Assembly: GCF_000378145.1 (NCBI RefSeq)
Contig: NZ_KB899292.1
Span: 1 to 64,000, forward strand
Reading direction: 5' to 3'
DNA length: 64,000 bases
From: Saccharibacillus kuerlensis DSM 22868
Lineage (GTDB): Bacteria > Bacillota > Bacilli > Paenibacillales > Paenibacillaceae
Part shown: in pieces, positions 14,911-24,136 of the stretch
How positions within the stretch are numbered: the stretch's first letter is position 1
Layout of the letters: every line of letters begins with the position of its first letter
The notes under the pieces: generated by a model
The model's database searches: none
What the model was told of the DNA's origin: nothing
What the model saw: the letters and a program-made list of their open reading frames with translations, nothing else
Program-made: the position numbers and the translations under genes

Positions 14911-15903
14911 CTAATTCTTCGGCCATTTTCGGGCACTCATTTGCAGAATACCCAACAATTTTTGCCGACGGTCGATAGATGGCTTCAGAGCCTGTTCAAA
15001 AGCTTCGTCCGATTGTACCGGAATGCCTTGTTCCCGCAAAACGGTCAACCTTGGCGCATCAGGCTTTTGGGAAGCTTTGTGCGGATGACCGGCCCCCAGT
15101 GCACTGACATAATTATCGATACTGGAACGCGTCTCTTTCAAGATCAGCTTATTTATGAGATCCGAAGACCGTACGCCAAACTGCAGAAGTGACACTATAT
15201 CGTCGAGAACGGCAACGGCGACACCGCCGGATTGCTCTATCCTTTCGCTATGATAATAATGCAGAATCGGATAGGCATGATGTTGGGAAGTAAGACTGCT
15301 CAATTGGGACGCGCAATCATGCAGCAGCAAATCCATATCATGAAAATCGCTGCCGTTCCAAGCCTCCGAAAGAATTTCCTCTGCACTTCGCCCCATACCG
15401 AAAACGTTTTGTGCAAAGGCGCGCTTTTGTGCAGCCGCGCTTAAAACGGAAATTAAGTAGGTAACCGCCAGCGTAATGGACAGCATACCGGTTGCGGTCG
15501 TCGCAATGGTTGCCATCTCCCAGCGTGTACCATTAGGTATAATACTGCCGTTGCCCAGCGTAAAAAGCGCATAGGCGGAAAAGTAAAACCGTTCTCCCCA
15601 CGAAGCGACGGTGTCTGTTCGCGTGTCGATCAACGAATGAGGATCCGATGCAAAAACAAGCGTCCAACCTACCCAGAACAATCCGATCCAAGTCAACACG
15701 GTAAGCGATAAAATGATCGGCCCTGCCAAGCTCAGCATTTGGGGGCGTCTACCAAACAACGCACGAAATCCTTTCCATGCCACGGCCGACAAGCGCATGG
15801 TCACGGGACCTGTGCCGCCTTCTACCCACAGCGTGCTCCACACAAAATCGATCAATCCGATTCCAAGCAAAATAAATCCTGCTACCGCATACCATTCATT
15901 CAT
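14911..15903 (-). CDS. Potassium-channel-like (Ion_trans_2) membrane protein
   Basis: A 330-residue protein with a TM helix at about 5-25, another at 60-85, a pore-like segment near 110-125 (YALFTLGNGSIIPNGT) and a final helix at 130-155, followed by a soluble domain of about 170 residues. The selectivity motif is TLGNG rather than TVGYG, so potassium selectivity is uncertain. The soluble part is not a recognisable RCK domain; it has an HDMDLLLHDCASQL segment. It stands alone, convergent with the acyltransferase. Confidence 0.75.
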   Translation of the reverse strand: MNEWYAVAGFILLGIGLIDFVWSTLWVEGGTGPVTMRLSAVAWKGFRALFGRRPQMLSLAGPIILSLTVLTWIGLFWVGWTLVFASDPHSLIDTRTDTVASWGERFYFSAYALFTLGNGSIIPNGTRWEMATIATTATGMLSITLAVTYLISVLSAAAQKRAFAQNVFGMGRSAEEILSEAWNGSDFHDMDLLLHDCASQLSSLTSQHHAYPILHYYHSERIEQSGGVAVAVLDDIVSLLQFGVRSSDLINKLILKETRSSIDNYVSALGAGHPHKASQKPDAPRLTVLREQGIPVQSDEAFEQALKPSIDRRQKLLGILQMSARKWPKN

Positions 15904-16030
15904 TTTTCCCCTCCGTTCGAAAAGTGAGCAGCCGCAAGCGTCTGCTGTTCCTGTCGCTCTTCAAGTGTGCCGCTGCCGCTGTATAAGCAGGCGTATAGAA
16001 ATCCCAAATCTCCTCATCCTCGTACCTCCC

Positions 16031-17203
16031 TCAGTCATCCCAGTCCCGCTCGTCCGCACGGTCGCGCAGAGGAAGCGGCTTTTTGCCGATGTGAGCATTT
16101 GCTCCGGCCCCCTGCTCTCTGCGATCCGTGTATCGAAACAACATCCGCAGCAGCGGTGGGATCGCGAAAAAAATGAAAAAGGTTCGGAACAGCTGATATC
16201 CCGATACAATCGACAGATCGGCTCCGATCGAGTGGGCGATGATCCCCATCTGATCCATGCCGCCCGGCGCCAGGCTGAGCAGCGAAGTCGCCGCCGATAT
16301 GGGTTCCAGTTCGGTCAGCAGTATGCTTAATCCGATCGAACCGACCAGCAGCAGGGTACCGCTCAGCAGTGCCAACGAGAACGTTCGTACTTTGTGCTGA
16401 ATCTGCGCCGGCTTCAGCAGCATGCCGACATATGTGCCGATCGCCAGCTGTGCGGCATCGGTCAGGCCGATCGGCAGCGGCGGTGCATGGAAGCCGCTTG
16501 CCTGAAGCAGCGCCGTACCGAATGCCGGGCCCAGCAGGAAGGCGGTCGGGAATCGAACCTTTTTCCCCAGAATCGCAAGTCCGATGCAGAGCGGCGCATA
16601 CACCAGAATATTTGGAAACAGCCCGCTCCACGGCACTTTCGCCGAAGCCGTGACCTGCGCCGCTTCATTCGCATGCTGCCCAAACAGCGGACTGTGAATC
16701 AACAGCGGAATAAGAACGATGATCAGCAGCAGGCGCATCACCTGATTGACCGTCACAAGCGTCAAATCTGCCCCCTTGGTCTCTTCCGCCAGAATCAGCA
16801 CCTGTGACAATCCGCCCGGTACGCTGCTGAGCAGCGACGTCTTGAAGTCGGCTCCGGACAGTCGGCCGATCATATACGCGATGCCGGCGCATAGCAGCAG
16901 AAGCAGAAAGGTCATCAGGATCATATAAGGTACTTGAGTCCCCATATGACGCAGTGCTTCGCCCGTCATGGCCAGCCCGATGGTATAGCCGACAATGATC
17001 ATTCCCCCGTTGCGGATCTTGGAAGGCCAAGCATAGCGTCCCTTGAGCAGATTGGATGCGATCAGCGACGCGGTCATCGGTCCCAGCAGCCACGGTACGG
17101 GCAGACTCAGCAGATGGAACAATCCGGCTCCCGCGAGCGAAATCAGCAGAGCGGTTCCGGTTCGTAGCCATAAGCCGCTTTTGAGCGGTTTTTCCGTTTC
17201 CAT
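16031..17203 (-). CDS. AbrB-family membrane protein (putative regulator of ammonia monooxygenase family)
   Basis: A 390-residue integral membrane protein with two repeated halves, each containing [10 protein letters not shown]- or [10 protein letters not shown]-type helices and a GGLSQV / GGMDQMGI motif (about 120 and 315). This is the duplicated AbrB (TIGR03082) architecture, unrelated to the DNA-binding AbrB. Its function is unknown, perhaps transport. Start 17203 (METEKPLKS) has an AGAGGA ribosome site; the frame opens 10 codons earlier without one. About 160 bp separate it from the divergent VOC gene, with a palindromic operator between. Confidence 0.8.
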   Translation of the reverse strand: METEKPLKSGLWLRTGTALLISLAGAGLFHLLSLPVPWLLGPMTASLIASNLLKGRYAWPSKIRNGGMIIVGYTIGLAMTGEALRHMGTQVPYMILMTFLLLLLCAGIAYMIGRLSGADFKTSLLSSVPGGLSQVLILAEETKGADLTLVTVNQVMRLLLIIVLIPLLIHSPLFGQHANEAAQVTASAKVPWSGLFPNILVYAPLCIGLAILGKKVRFPTAFLLGPAFGTALLQASGFHAPPLPIGLTDAAQLAIGTYVGMLLKPAQIQHKVRTFSLALLSGTLLLVGSIGLSILLTELEPISAATSLLSLAPGGMDQMGIIAHSIGADLSIVSGYQLFRTFFIFFAIPPLLRMLFRYTDRREQGAGANAHIGKKPLPLRDRADERDWDD

Positions 17204-17308
17204 TGGACATTCCTCTTTTCCATACAGCATCAAGCGCTCGACGAAAAAAGCCTATTTTTTATTATACCCCTCTCTTCTTTTTTGAATGAAGATCGCATAT
17301 TTTCATTT

Positions 17309-17329
17309 ACATACATACAGTATGTATGT
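17309..17329. promoter_or_regulatory. Palindromic operator upstream of the VOC-TetR operon
   Basis: ACATACATAC-A-GTATGTATGT, a perfect 10-bp inverted repeat with a one-base centre. It lies 36 bp before the VOC start and between divergent genes. It is the obvious candidate binding site for the TetR regulator encoded two genes downstream. Confidence 0.75.
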
Positions 17330-17365
17330 TACGGTTCAACTAATCCAGCCGAAAGGGGTTTTGTT

Positions 17366-17779
17366 ATGCAAACATCAAGCTTTTATCCGGTCATTTTAAC
17401 GGATCAGGTTGAAGTTACAGCGGCCTTTTACATGGAGAATTTCGGATTTCACAAAGCATTTCAAGCGGATTGGTATGTGAGCTTAAAAATGTCCGGCAGC
17501 GCAGTTCCTTTCGAATTGGCTGTTCTTGACGCGGCTCATCCAACTATCCCCGAAGCTTACCGGACAAAGACAACAGGGTTGATTCTCAATTTTGAAGTAC
17601 ACGATGTAGATGCCGAGTATGAACGCTTGATACGGGGAGCCGGCCTTCCTCTCGAACTCGAAATCCGCAGCGAAGACTTCGGACAGCGGCATTTCATGAC
17701 TTCTGATCCCAACGGGATTCTTATTGATGTCATTACCGTTATCCCTCCAAGCGAAGCTTTTAACGATCAATATTTTTAA
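17366..17779 (+). CDS. VOC-family (glyoxalase/bleomycin-resistance fold) protein
   Basis: A 137-residue protein with the paired beta-alpha-beta-beta-beta modules of the VOC superfamily: [25 protein letters not shown] at the start and [17 protein letters not shown] at the end. Members bind metals and act as dioxygenases, lyases or drug-binding proteins; here the substrate is unknown. AAGGGG lies about 9 bp before the ATG. The next gene is a TetR regulator, and an operator lies upstream, so the pair is probably an autoregulated unit. Confidence 0.85.
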   Translation: MQTSSFYPVILTDQVEVTAAFYMENFGFHKAFQADWYVSLKMSGSAVPFELAVLDAAHPTIPEAYRTKTTGLILNFEVHDVDAEYERLIRGAGLPLELEIRSEDFGQRHFMTSDPNGILIDVITVIPPSEAFNDQYF

Positions 17780-17827
17780 GCATTCACATATTTTTAAGCA
17801 TTCATATAGAAGACATTTGAAAAAAGA

Positions 17828-18457
17828 ATGGAGAACCGATCAATTGTGAGAAGAAGTACGGCCGAGACGAAGGAAACAATCCGCAAACTGATAGACGTAG
17901 CCAGAACCCACTTTACAGAGTACGGTTATGCGAGTACGGCACTGGAATCAATCGTACATGAAGCGGGCTTGACGCGAGGAGCGGTGTATCATCATTTTCG
18001 CAGCAAAAAAGAATTGTTCCGGGCCGTATTGGAAGAGGTTCAACGCGAGGTGGCTCAACAAGTGGAGACCGAAGCTTCGAGAAGCAAAGATTCTTGGCAG
18101 CAGCTCCTGGACGGCTGCCGCGCTTTCGTTACGGCAGCGATCGAGGAACGAAACAGACGAATCATGCTGATCGACGGACCGGCGGTAGTCGGCTGGGATA
18201 CGTGGAGGGCGATGGATAACGATCATTCCATGCGATTATTGAGGGAACAGCTGAGCATGATGCAGGAGAACGGATATTTGCAAAAGGTTCCTCTTGATGC
18301 GCTGACGCATTTTCTGTCGGGCGGTTTGAACGAGACGGCTCTTCGACTTGCGAACGAATCTGCACAGCCGGAGGCTCTTGCCGACGCGATGAACGTCCTC
18401 TCTTTATTTTTCGAAGGATTCCGACACACTCCGAACCGATCTGCCGACCCTTCCTGA
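17828..18457 (+). CDS. TetR-family regulator
   Basis: A 209-residue repressor. The N-terminal HTH reads ARTHFTEYGYASTALESIV ... GLTRGAVYHHFRSKKELF (about 24-68), which is very typical. The ligand domain is diverged. It lies 48 bp after the VOC gene, probably in one transcript. The 17309 palindrome is its likely operator. The ribosome site before the ATG is weak (AAAAAAGA). Confidence 0.9.
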   Translation: MENRSIVRRSTAETKETIRKLIDVARTHFTEYGYASTALESIVHEAGLTRGAVYHHFRSKKELFRAVLEEVQREVAQQVETEASRSKDSWQQLLDGCRAFVTAAIEERNRRIMLIDGPAVVGWDTWRAMDNDHSMRLLREQLSMMQENGYLQKVPLDALTHFLSGGLNETALRLANESAQPEALADAMNVLSLFFEGFRHTPNRSADPS

Positions 18458-18460
18458 ACC

Positions 18461-18491
18461 AAAAAACAACAGGGCTCCCTATGGGAGCTCT
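18461..18491 (-). terminator. Terminator for minus-strand transcription (after MerR gene)
   Basis: Hairpin AGGGCTCCC-TAT-GGGAGCTCT (18471-18491); on the minus strand it is followed by GTTGTTTTTT. It abuts the left end of element A copy 2 and is a 20/21 match to the hairpin at 18692-18712. Confidence 0.7.
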
Positions 18492-18693
18492 CAGGCTGTC
18501 GGGAAGGTCCTATATGTAAATCAAATCAAAAGCTGCGGGAGAAATTCGTTTCGGTCGCGTGTTGAAATCGGGAAAAGTGATCAAATGTTATGAGATTTTC
18601 TCGATTTCAAAGGCGAGCACTATCGTTCCTACACTGAATTTCCCCCTCCGCTCCTTCGCTTTTCTTTGATGCGGACTTTCTCAACACATTGAG
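18490..18693 (+). repeat. Dispersed element A, copy 2 (full length, with terminal inverted repeats)
   Basis: A 204-bp noncoding element. The left end CTCAGGCTGTCGGGAAGGTC (18490-18509) is imperfectly complementary to the right end GACTTTCTCAACACATTGAG (18674-18693), 14 of 20. The inner part from 18540 matches copy 1 (9250-9372, inverted). The element is flanked by near-identical 21-bp terminator hairpins at 18471 and 18692. There is no ORF, so it is MITE-like. It fills the space between the convergent tetR and merR genes. Confidence 0.7.
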
Positions 18694-18722
18694 GGCTCCC
18701 TATGGGAGCCCTGCTGTTTTTT
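18692..18722 (+). terminator. Terminator for plus-strand transcription (after tetR)
   Basis: Hairpin AGGGCTCCC-TAT-GGGAGCCCT (18692-18712), then GCTGTTTTTTT. Near duplicate of the hairpin at 18471. Confidence 0.85.
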
Positions 18723-18736
18723 TGATGATTCGCCGT

Positions 18737-19159
18737 TCATTTATATGACAAAAAGTCGCATCCAGGATCGTCAAGAGACGAATTCGACAACAGTTTGTCG
18801 TAATGATCCTTTTTATAATCCAGCGCTTTCCTCACGTTTTGCAGCCGTTCAATCTCTTCATTAATGTTCCGGTAGCACTTTTCCAAAATCTTTTTGCGCT
18901 CGGGAATGGTACCGTCGCCCCGGTCGGTCAGCATCCGAAACTGCTTCATCTCTTCCAGCGTCATGCCGATCGACTTAAGCTTCATTAGAAAAAGGATACC
19001 TTGAACCTGGTCGGCCGTATAGAAGCGATGGCCGTTCGACCTGCGCTCGGCGGGCGGCAGCAGCTCGATACGTTCGTAATATCTCAGCGTATCCTCACTT
19101 AAACCCGTCAGCTCCGCCGCTTCGCGGATCGTCAGCGGTTTGTCCGAAATCTCAATCAT
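18737..19159 (-). CDS. MerR-family regulator
   Basis: A 140-residue protein: N-terminal winged helix LTIREAAELTGLSEDTLRYYERIELLPP (about 8-36), NGHRFYT and a long dimerisation coiled coil (about 85-125). There are no conserved metal-binding cysteines, so it is more like the small-molecule or redox-sensing MerR group that controls oxidoreductases. It lies 65 bp downstream of an SDR gene whose promoter has the over-long spacer and dyad typical of MerR control, so it probably activates that promoter. Confidence 0.9.
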   Translation of the reverse strand: MIEISDKPLTIREAAELTGLSEDTLRYYERIELLPPAERRSNGHRFYTADQVQGILFLMKLKSIGMTLEEMKQFRMLTDRGDGTIPERKKILEKCYRNINEEIERLQNVRKALDYKKDHYDKLLSNSSLDDPGCDFLSYK

Positions 19160-19224
19160 GGATCAACACTCCTTCGCGCATCCGCGTCGCCGGCGGACGA
19201 TTCGGGTTTATAGGGAATCCAATC

Positions 19225-19947
19225 TTACCAGGGAATCTCGCCGTTCTCGTCAAAGAAACGTCCGGAAGGGCCGTCCTCACCGATCAAGGCAAGCTTCGCT
19301 ACCGTGCCGGCAGAATGCGGAACGGTTCGCGTTCCGCTGTGCCCGTTCAGGTCGGTCGCGGTATATCCGGGATCGACGGCATTAATCTTGAGCGGGGTTC
19401 CTGCGAATTCTTTGGCAAACATAACGGTGACAGCGTTCAGCGCCGTTTTGGAACTGTTGTAATCCAGCGGATTGGTCCCATAATGCTCATGGGTCGGATC
19501 GCTGTTGAAAGTCAGGGATCCCAGCCCGCTGGACACGTTCACGATTCGACCCAGCGGCGCCTTTCTCAGCAGCGGCAGCATCGCCTGGATAATCTGGATC
19601 GGGCCGAATACGTTAACTTCGTACACACGGCGGATGTCCTCGATGTTCTGCTCGCTTGGGACGTTGCCTCCTGCGCTAATTCCGGCATTGTTGATCAATA
19701 CATCTAGGGAAGGGGTTAGCGCTGCGATTGCTTCAGCCGCAGACGCAATTGTGGATGGATTTGCGACATCAATCGAAATATACTCGGCCTCAATGTCCTC
19801 CTCCCGCAGCCTGCGAACCGCTTCCTGTCCGTTCACTTCACTGCGTGCTCCCAAAAAAACAAAGTAGCCCTGCTTGCCAAGCTGTCTTGCCGTTTCGTAA
19901 CCGATCCCTTTGTTGGCGCCTGTAATGAAAACCGTCTGCTTTTGCAT
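19225..19947 (-). CDS. Short-chain dehydrogenase/reductase
   Basis: A 240-residue classical SDR. TGANKGIG (about 10-17) binds NAD(P), NNAG is near 88, catalytic Ser lies in NVSSGLGSL (about 138) and YNSSK (about 162) gives the catalytic Tyr and Lys. It contains GARSEVNGQEA, where an Arg after the second strand favours NADP. Specificity is unknown. It lies upstream of the merR gene in the same direction and has a MerR-type promoter. Confidence 0.92.
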   Translation of the reverse strand: MQKQTVFITGANKGIGYETARQLGKQGYFVFLGARSEVNGQEAVRRLREEDIEAEYISIDVANPSTIASAAEAIAALTPSLDVLINNAGISAGGNVPSEQNIEDIRRVYEVNVFGPIQIIQAMLPLLRKAPLGRIVNVSSGLGSLTFNSDPTHEHYGTNPLDYNSSKTALNAVTVMFAKEFAGTPLKINAVDPGYTATDLNGHSGTRTVPHSAGTVAKLALIGEDGPSGRFFDENGEIPW

Positions 19948-19992
19948 GATCGTTCATCTCCTCGGAATCGTATTTAGCGGCCGCTTAAGACA

Positions 19993-20023
19993 AGCCTACT
20001 ACTTGGAGCATACTCCAAGTCAA
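19993..20023 (-). promoter_or_regulatory. MerR-type promoter of the SDR-merR operon
   Basis: Minus strand: -35 TTGACT (20023-20018), 19-bp spacer, -10 TAGGCT (19998-19993). The spacer is filled by the dyad ACTTGGAGTATGCTCCAAGT (20020-20001). An over-long spacer with a central dyad is the hallmark of MerR-family activation. Confidence 0.85.
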
Positions 20024-20116
20024 CATGGTTTCCAAAAAATAAACAGGAAATTTTTGACGGAGCTGTCCTCTTTCGTTCTACACCCTGAGCATATGTATTT
20101 CTTCAGTCAGCATAAA

Positions 20117-20159
20117 AAAGCAGGAAGAGGCATTTTTCCATGCGCCTTCCCGCTTTTTT
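20117..20159. terminator. Bidirectional terminator-like hairpin upstream of SDR
   Basis: An imperfect stem (AAAAAGC.GGAAG...GGCAT with its complement) flanked by A- and T-runs. It lies just downstream of the SRPBCC gene on the minus strand. Confidence 0.7.
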
Positions 20160-20188
20160 CATTTCCCATTACTTCGACGTTCCTCTGT

Positions 20189-20638
20189 CTACCAGCCGAA
20201 ATCCAATGTCTTGCCCGTCTCGCACCATGTCTTGATCGAGCTCAGCACCATTGGCCAAGCGCCGGCAGCATTGCCGAAGCCCGGATGGTTCTCCGTCCAC
20301 TCGTCGTTGACCAATGTGACTTTGGTGCAGCTTCCCACCTGTTCCAATTCAAAGGTCACCCGCGTGCGCAGCTCGGCATGATTCTCATAATAGGACGGTC
20401 CCGGATGTTCGGAATAGCTGAGTCTGCGGCCGGGTTGGGCAGCCAGAATACCTCCGTACACGTGCACAGTCGCCTCTCCTTCACTGCCCGGTCCTACATA
20501 TTCGAACGGTGCGCCAACCTCCAGCGTCGACTTTAATTCCGAACCGAAAAAAGCAGCTCTTGTTCCCTCCGGCGACGTCATGGCTTCCCATACTTTTTCC
20601 GGCGATGCATTCACATAAACGATCTGTTCCAGCTTCAT
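20189..20638 (-). CDS. SRPBCC/AHSA1-type START-fold protein
   Basis: A 149-residue protein of the AHSA1 (activator of Hsp90 ATPase homologue) group: VYVNASPEKVWEAMTSPEGTRAAFFG at the start and a C-terminal GAWPMVLSSIKTWCETG helix. Members bind hydrophobic ligands, and many sit beside regulators. Start 20638 (MKLEQIVYV) has GGGAGGAA upstream; the frame opens 13 codons earlier without a ribosome site. It is divergent from the AraC gene at 20821. Confidence 0.85.
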   Translation of the reverse strand: MKLEQIVYVNASPEKVWEAMTSPEGTRAAFFGSELKSTLEVGAPFEYVGPGSEGEATVHVYGGILAAQPGRRLSYSEHPGPSYYENHAELRTRVTFELEQVGSCTKVTLVNDEWTENHPGFGNAAGAWPMVLSSIKTWCETGKTLDFGW

Positions 20639-20820
20639 GTTCACATTCCTCCCGCATTGTATTTGGAAGACAGACACAGCGATTTTGACCCTCGCCGCCG
20701 GTACTCTTCCGTGCTACAATCAGCTTATAACAGGGAACATGCATTCGCCTAGTAAAAACGCGACAGGAACTCTGCAGGCTGCATTCTGGATACATACTCG
20801 TTACATACAGGAGGCCGGAT

Positions 20821-21714
20821 ATGACGCGAGACTATGGATTTTCTGCACAAGGAACTCACCTCGAAAACGATGCTCAGCCGGTATATGCTGCTCGTTCACC
20901 TTTTTACGATTCATCGGAACCGTCGCTCGGCGTAATGAACTTCTCTACTGGAAGGCAGCATTTCCAACTGCTGCGTTACGATCCCGCTTCGGAATTGTCC
21001 GACTTCGTACGCCATTATTGGACCGTGGAATGGGATCTGACGGGTACCGACTCTCATGTGCAGGAGGTCGTACCCAATCCCTGCGTCAACCTGGTCATCG
21101 AGCGTGGACGCACAGGCTGCTTTACGCCTTCAACTGCAAGATTTTCCAAGTCTCTCTCTGGCAAAGGTAAAGTGTTCGGCGTCAAATTCCGGCCCGGCGG
21201 CTTTTATCCCTTTCTCCGCGAACCGCTCTCTCCGCTCGCCGGACTTCCGATTCCTGTTGAACGGATTATCACCGCAGCCGGATCGGAATTGGAGCAGGCT
21301 GTACATACGCAGTGCAGCGGAGATTTGGTCCATATGCTGGACACCCTGCTGCTGGCCGCGAACCCCCGGATCGACGCCGAGACGAGGCTGCTGCACGAGA
21401 TGACTGCTCGAATCGCAGAAGATCGGGAACTCACGAAAGTCGTTCAGTTATGCGAATGCTTCGGCCTTGAAAAGCGTACGCTTCAACGATTGTTCAACTG
21501 CCGCGTCGGCTTAAGTCCCAAATGGGTCATCCGGCTGCACCGCCTGCAGGAGGCAGCCCACCTGCTGGATCAAAGCCGCGAGGCCGGTCGACGCCCCTCT
21601 TTGCTGCAGCTTTCACACGAACTCGGTTACTATGATCAGACGCATTTTATCAAGGACTTTAAAACGGTCGTCGGCGTGACGCCGGAGGCGTATGTGCTGG
21701 GTTCGCAGGCTTGA
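20821..21714 (+). CDS. AraC-family regulator
   Basis: A 297-residue protein with an N-terminal sensing domain (about 40-170: SDFVRHYWTVEWDL, VFGVKFRPGGFYPFL) and a C-terminal double HTH ending LGYYDQTHFIKDFKTVVGVTPEAY. The sensing domain is of the type often found in AraC proteins linked to AHSA1 or DinB genes, and it is divergent from an AHSA1-type gene here. The ribosome site AGGAGG lies upstream of the ATG. A decayed copy of its C-terminal end is found at 25836. Confidence 0.9.
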   Translation: MTRDYGFSAQGTHLENDAQPVYAARSPFYDSSEPSLGVMNFSTGRQHFQLLRYDPASELSDFVRHYWTVEWDLTGTDSHVQEVVPNPCVNLVIERGRTGCFTPSTARFSKSLSGKGKVFGVKFRPGGFYPFLREPLSPLAGLPIPVERIITAAGSELEQAVHTQCSGDLVHMLDTLLLAANPRIDAETRLLHEMTARIAEDRELTKVVQLCECFGLEKRTLQRLFNCRVGLSPKWVIRLHRLQEAAHLLDQSREAGRRPSLLQLSHELGYYDQTHFIKDFKTVVGVTPEAYVLGSQA

Positions 21715-21719
21715 GACGC

Positions 21720-23495
21720 TCAGCCGCGGTTCTGCCGGAACTGCTTTTTTGTCCATTCCCCATAAGACGGATGGGTGGCGAGCAGTTCTTCATGCCTTCC
21801 TGCGCCTGTAATCTCTCCATACTCCAACACGACAATCTGATCGGCGTTCGTGATGGTCGAAAGACGATGCGCGATGACGACGGTCGTGCAATCCTTCATC
21901 AAATATTCTAAAGCTTTCTGCACTTCGTATTCAGAATCGCTGTCCAGACTCGCGGTGGCTTCGTCCAGCAGTAGAATGTCCGGCTTGCGCAGCAGAGCCC
22001 GTGCAATCGCAATGCGCTGCTTCTGTCCACCTGACAGACGAATACCTCTTTCACCAACTTCCGTATCGTAACCGTTGGGCAGCGAAGCGATGAAATGATG
22101 GGCGTATGCCTGTTTGCTCGCCTCAATGATTTCTTCTTCGGTGACTTCGTCCGTACGTCCGTACACAATGTTCTCTCGAATCGTTCCATGGACCAGCGGA
22201 CTTTCTTGGGATACGTAACCGATCTTGCTTCGGAACGAGGTGATGTCAAAATCGTCGATTGGCCGTTCACCGTAGGTAATCAGTCCTCGAGCAGGCAAAT
22301 AGAACCGTTCAATCAGCGAAAACACAGTCGTCTTACCGCTGCCGCTGGGACCGACCAACGCAGTGACCTGCCCGGCACGCAGCGATAAATTGATCTTTTT
22401 CAAAATCGGTTCTTTGTGAGAGTAGGCGAACTCAACATCATGAAACGCCAGATCGAGCCGTTTGTCCGGCATCGGAAGCCCTCTGCCTTCCTGCTCGTCT
22501 TCAGCCTCCGCTTCCAGGATAGGCTTGAGTCGATCTGCCGCTCCGGACACCTTCTTCAGATTGGAGTAGAAGGTCGCGAACGTATTGATTGGAAGAATAA
22601 TCTGAAACAAAAGCAGCACAAAAGATACAAGCACTCCTGTACTCAAATCGCCGGATGATACCCGCATGCCGCCATACGCGACAACAGCTGTAAGCAGCAC
22701 GATCATGATCAAGGACATCAGTGGAGTCAGGAACGCATAAATCTTCGATTCCTTCATGCTAAGCTCGAACAGATTGTCCACTTTTTCGAAGCCGTTTTTT
22801 TCTTCCCGCTTTTCGGCATTCGAGGATTTCACCAGCCGGATTTCTCCAATAACCTGAGTCAGTACAGAAGCGAACTGCGCCAACTGTTCGTACATCATCA
22901 TCGAAATTTTGTACATTTTATTACCGATTGGCATAATGATAGCTGCGCCCAGCGGAGCGGCAAGCAGAACGACAAGCGTTAAACGCCAGTCTAACCAGAA
23001 AAGAATCGCCAACGCTCCGATTACCGTGAGCAGGTTGGAGAAAAAGGTAATTAAATGTTCGGTAATCAGCGTACGGATTTCGTCCGTATCTCTGCTGATG
23101 CGGCTCATCACATCTGCCGATCGATACCGATCAAAGAAGTGAACCGGCAGAGACAGCGTTTTGCCCCACAACTGCTTGCGAAGCAGGGTAACCGTTTGGT
23201 TGCCCGCATAAGCCAGCATGTAATAGGAGATACCTGAAGTCAGGGCTTCCAGAATAAAAACGCCTACCAGAAGCGCGATCAGACCTCCATGGATTCCTCC
23301 TGTTGTAAATTGATCGATAAAATTTCCTGTCATTACCGGCCAAACCAAGCCTGTCAATGAAGAAATGATGCTCAGCAGCGCGGCGACACCCAACATTTTT
23401 TTGGGCATGCCGATTGACATAATAAGGTTGTATACGTGGCGAATGGTCGATCTGTTTACACGTCCAATCGACTCTTTTTCAAATTCAGCTTCCAT
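21720..23495 (-). CDS. ABC exporter, fused permease-ATPase (multidrug type)
   Basis: A 591-residue half-transporter: six-helix permease domain (about 25-330), then ATPase with Walker A GPSGSGKTT (about 385), signature LSGGQKQR (about 488), Walker B ILLLDEATASLD and H-loop IAHRLS. It resembles LmrA/BmrA-type homodimeric exporters. It is the last gene of a MATE-TetR-ABC operon on the minus strand, 35 bp after the TetR gene. The substrate is unknown; co-transcription with a MATE pump suggests drug or toxic-metabolite export. Confidence 0.93.
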   Translation of the reverse strand: MEAEFEKESIGRVNRSTIRHVYNLIMSIGMPKKMLGVAALLSIISSLTGLVWPVMTGNFIDQFTTGGIHGGLIALLVGVFILEALTSGISYYMLAYAGNQTVTLLRKQLWGKTLSLPVHFFDRYRSADVMSRISRDTDEIRTLITEHLITFFSNLLTVIGALAILFWLDWRLTLVVLLAAPLGAAIIMPIGNKMYKISMMMYEQLAQFASVLTQVIGEIRLVKSSNAEKREEKNGFEKVDNLFELSMKESKIYAFLTPLMSLIMIVLLTAVVAYGGMRVSSGDLSTGVLVSFVLLLFQIILPINTFATFYSNLKKVSGAADRLKPILEAEAEDEQEGRGLPMPDKRLDLAFHDVEFAYSHKEPILKKINLSLRAGQVTALVGPSGSGKTTVFSLIERFYLPARGLITYGERPIDDFDITSFRSKIGYVSQESPLVHGTIRENIVYGRTDEVTEEEIIEASKQAYAHHFIASLPNGYDTEVGERGIRLSGGQKQRIAIARALLRKPDILLLDEATASLDSDSEYEVQKALEYLMKDCTTVVIAHRLSTITNADQIVVLEYGEITGAGRHEELLATHPSYGEWTKKQFRQNRG

Positions 23496-23530
23496 TGCTT
23501 ATATCTCCTTCATAACTTCCGTTTAATGAC

Positions 23531-24121
23531 TCAGCGAACTTTTATGCCGTTAAGCAGGACATGAACGGCCTTATAGTAAAGCTGCCGCGGTTCTCCAGAC
23601 GAATACCTGGACATTTCGTCCAATCCTTCGAACAAGGCTTCCAAAATGACGGCCAGCATATGGGGATCGCCTTGAGCCAGCTCTCCCTTGGCCATATACT
23701 TTTCGAACATCTTTCTGCCGGATTCGATATGTCCGGCAATGTAAGCCTCTATGCCATCTTTTACTTCGCTGTTGTTCCATTCTTCATTCAGAAACTCATC
23801 TGCCGCTTTCGTTAACGGAAAATTCAAGTCACTATGCAGCAGATGTTCGGCCAACGCCGTTAACGTTTCTTCAATTGTCGCGTACTGCTCAACTTTGCTT
23901 TCCCACTGCTCATTGAATTCTCGCTCCCATTCCTTGAGCAGATAAATAAACAAACCTTCTTTATTGGTGAAATGATAATAAACATTACCTTTGCTGCCCC
24001 CTGCAAGCTTTACAATGTCTTCAACCGAAGTTCCTTTATACCCCTTCTGTGCAAAAAGAGCCTTTGCCGCTTCGGCAAATTTTTTTTTGGTTTCTTCGCT
24101 CTGAATTTGCTTTTTACTCAC
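23531..24121 (-). CDS. TetR-family regulator of the MATE-ABC operon
   Basis: A 196-residue protein with the HTH AKALFAQKGYKGTSVEDIV ... GGSKGNVYYHFTNKEGLF (about 17-62). It is encoded between the MATE gene (15 bp upstream) and the ABC gene (35 bp downstream), all on the minus strand, and probably represses its own operon at the 26-bp palindrome 25535-25560. Confidence 0.92.
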   Translation of the reverse strand: MSKKQIQSEETKKKFAEAAKALFAQKGYKGTSVEDIVKLAGGSKGNVYYHFTNKEGLFIYLLKEWEREFNEQWESKVEQYATIEETLTALAEHLLHSDLNFPLTKAADEFLNEEWNNSEVKDGIEAYIAGHIESGRKMFEKYMAKGELAQGDPHMLAVILEALFEGLDEMSRYSSGEPRQLYYKAVHVLLNGIKVR

Positions 24122-24136
24122 TGAATCCGCTCCTTA

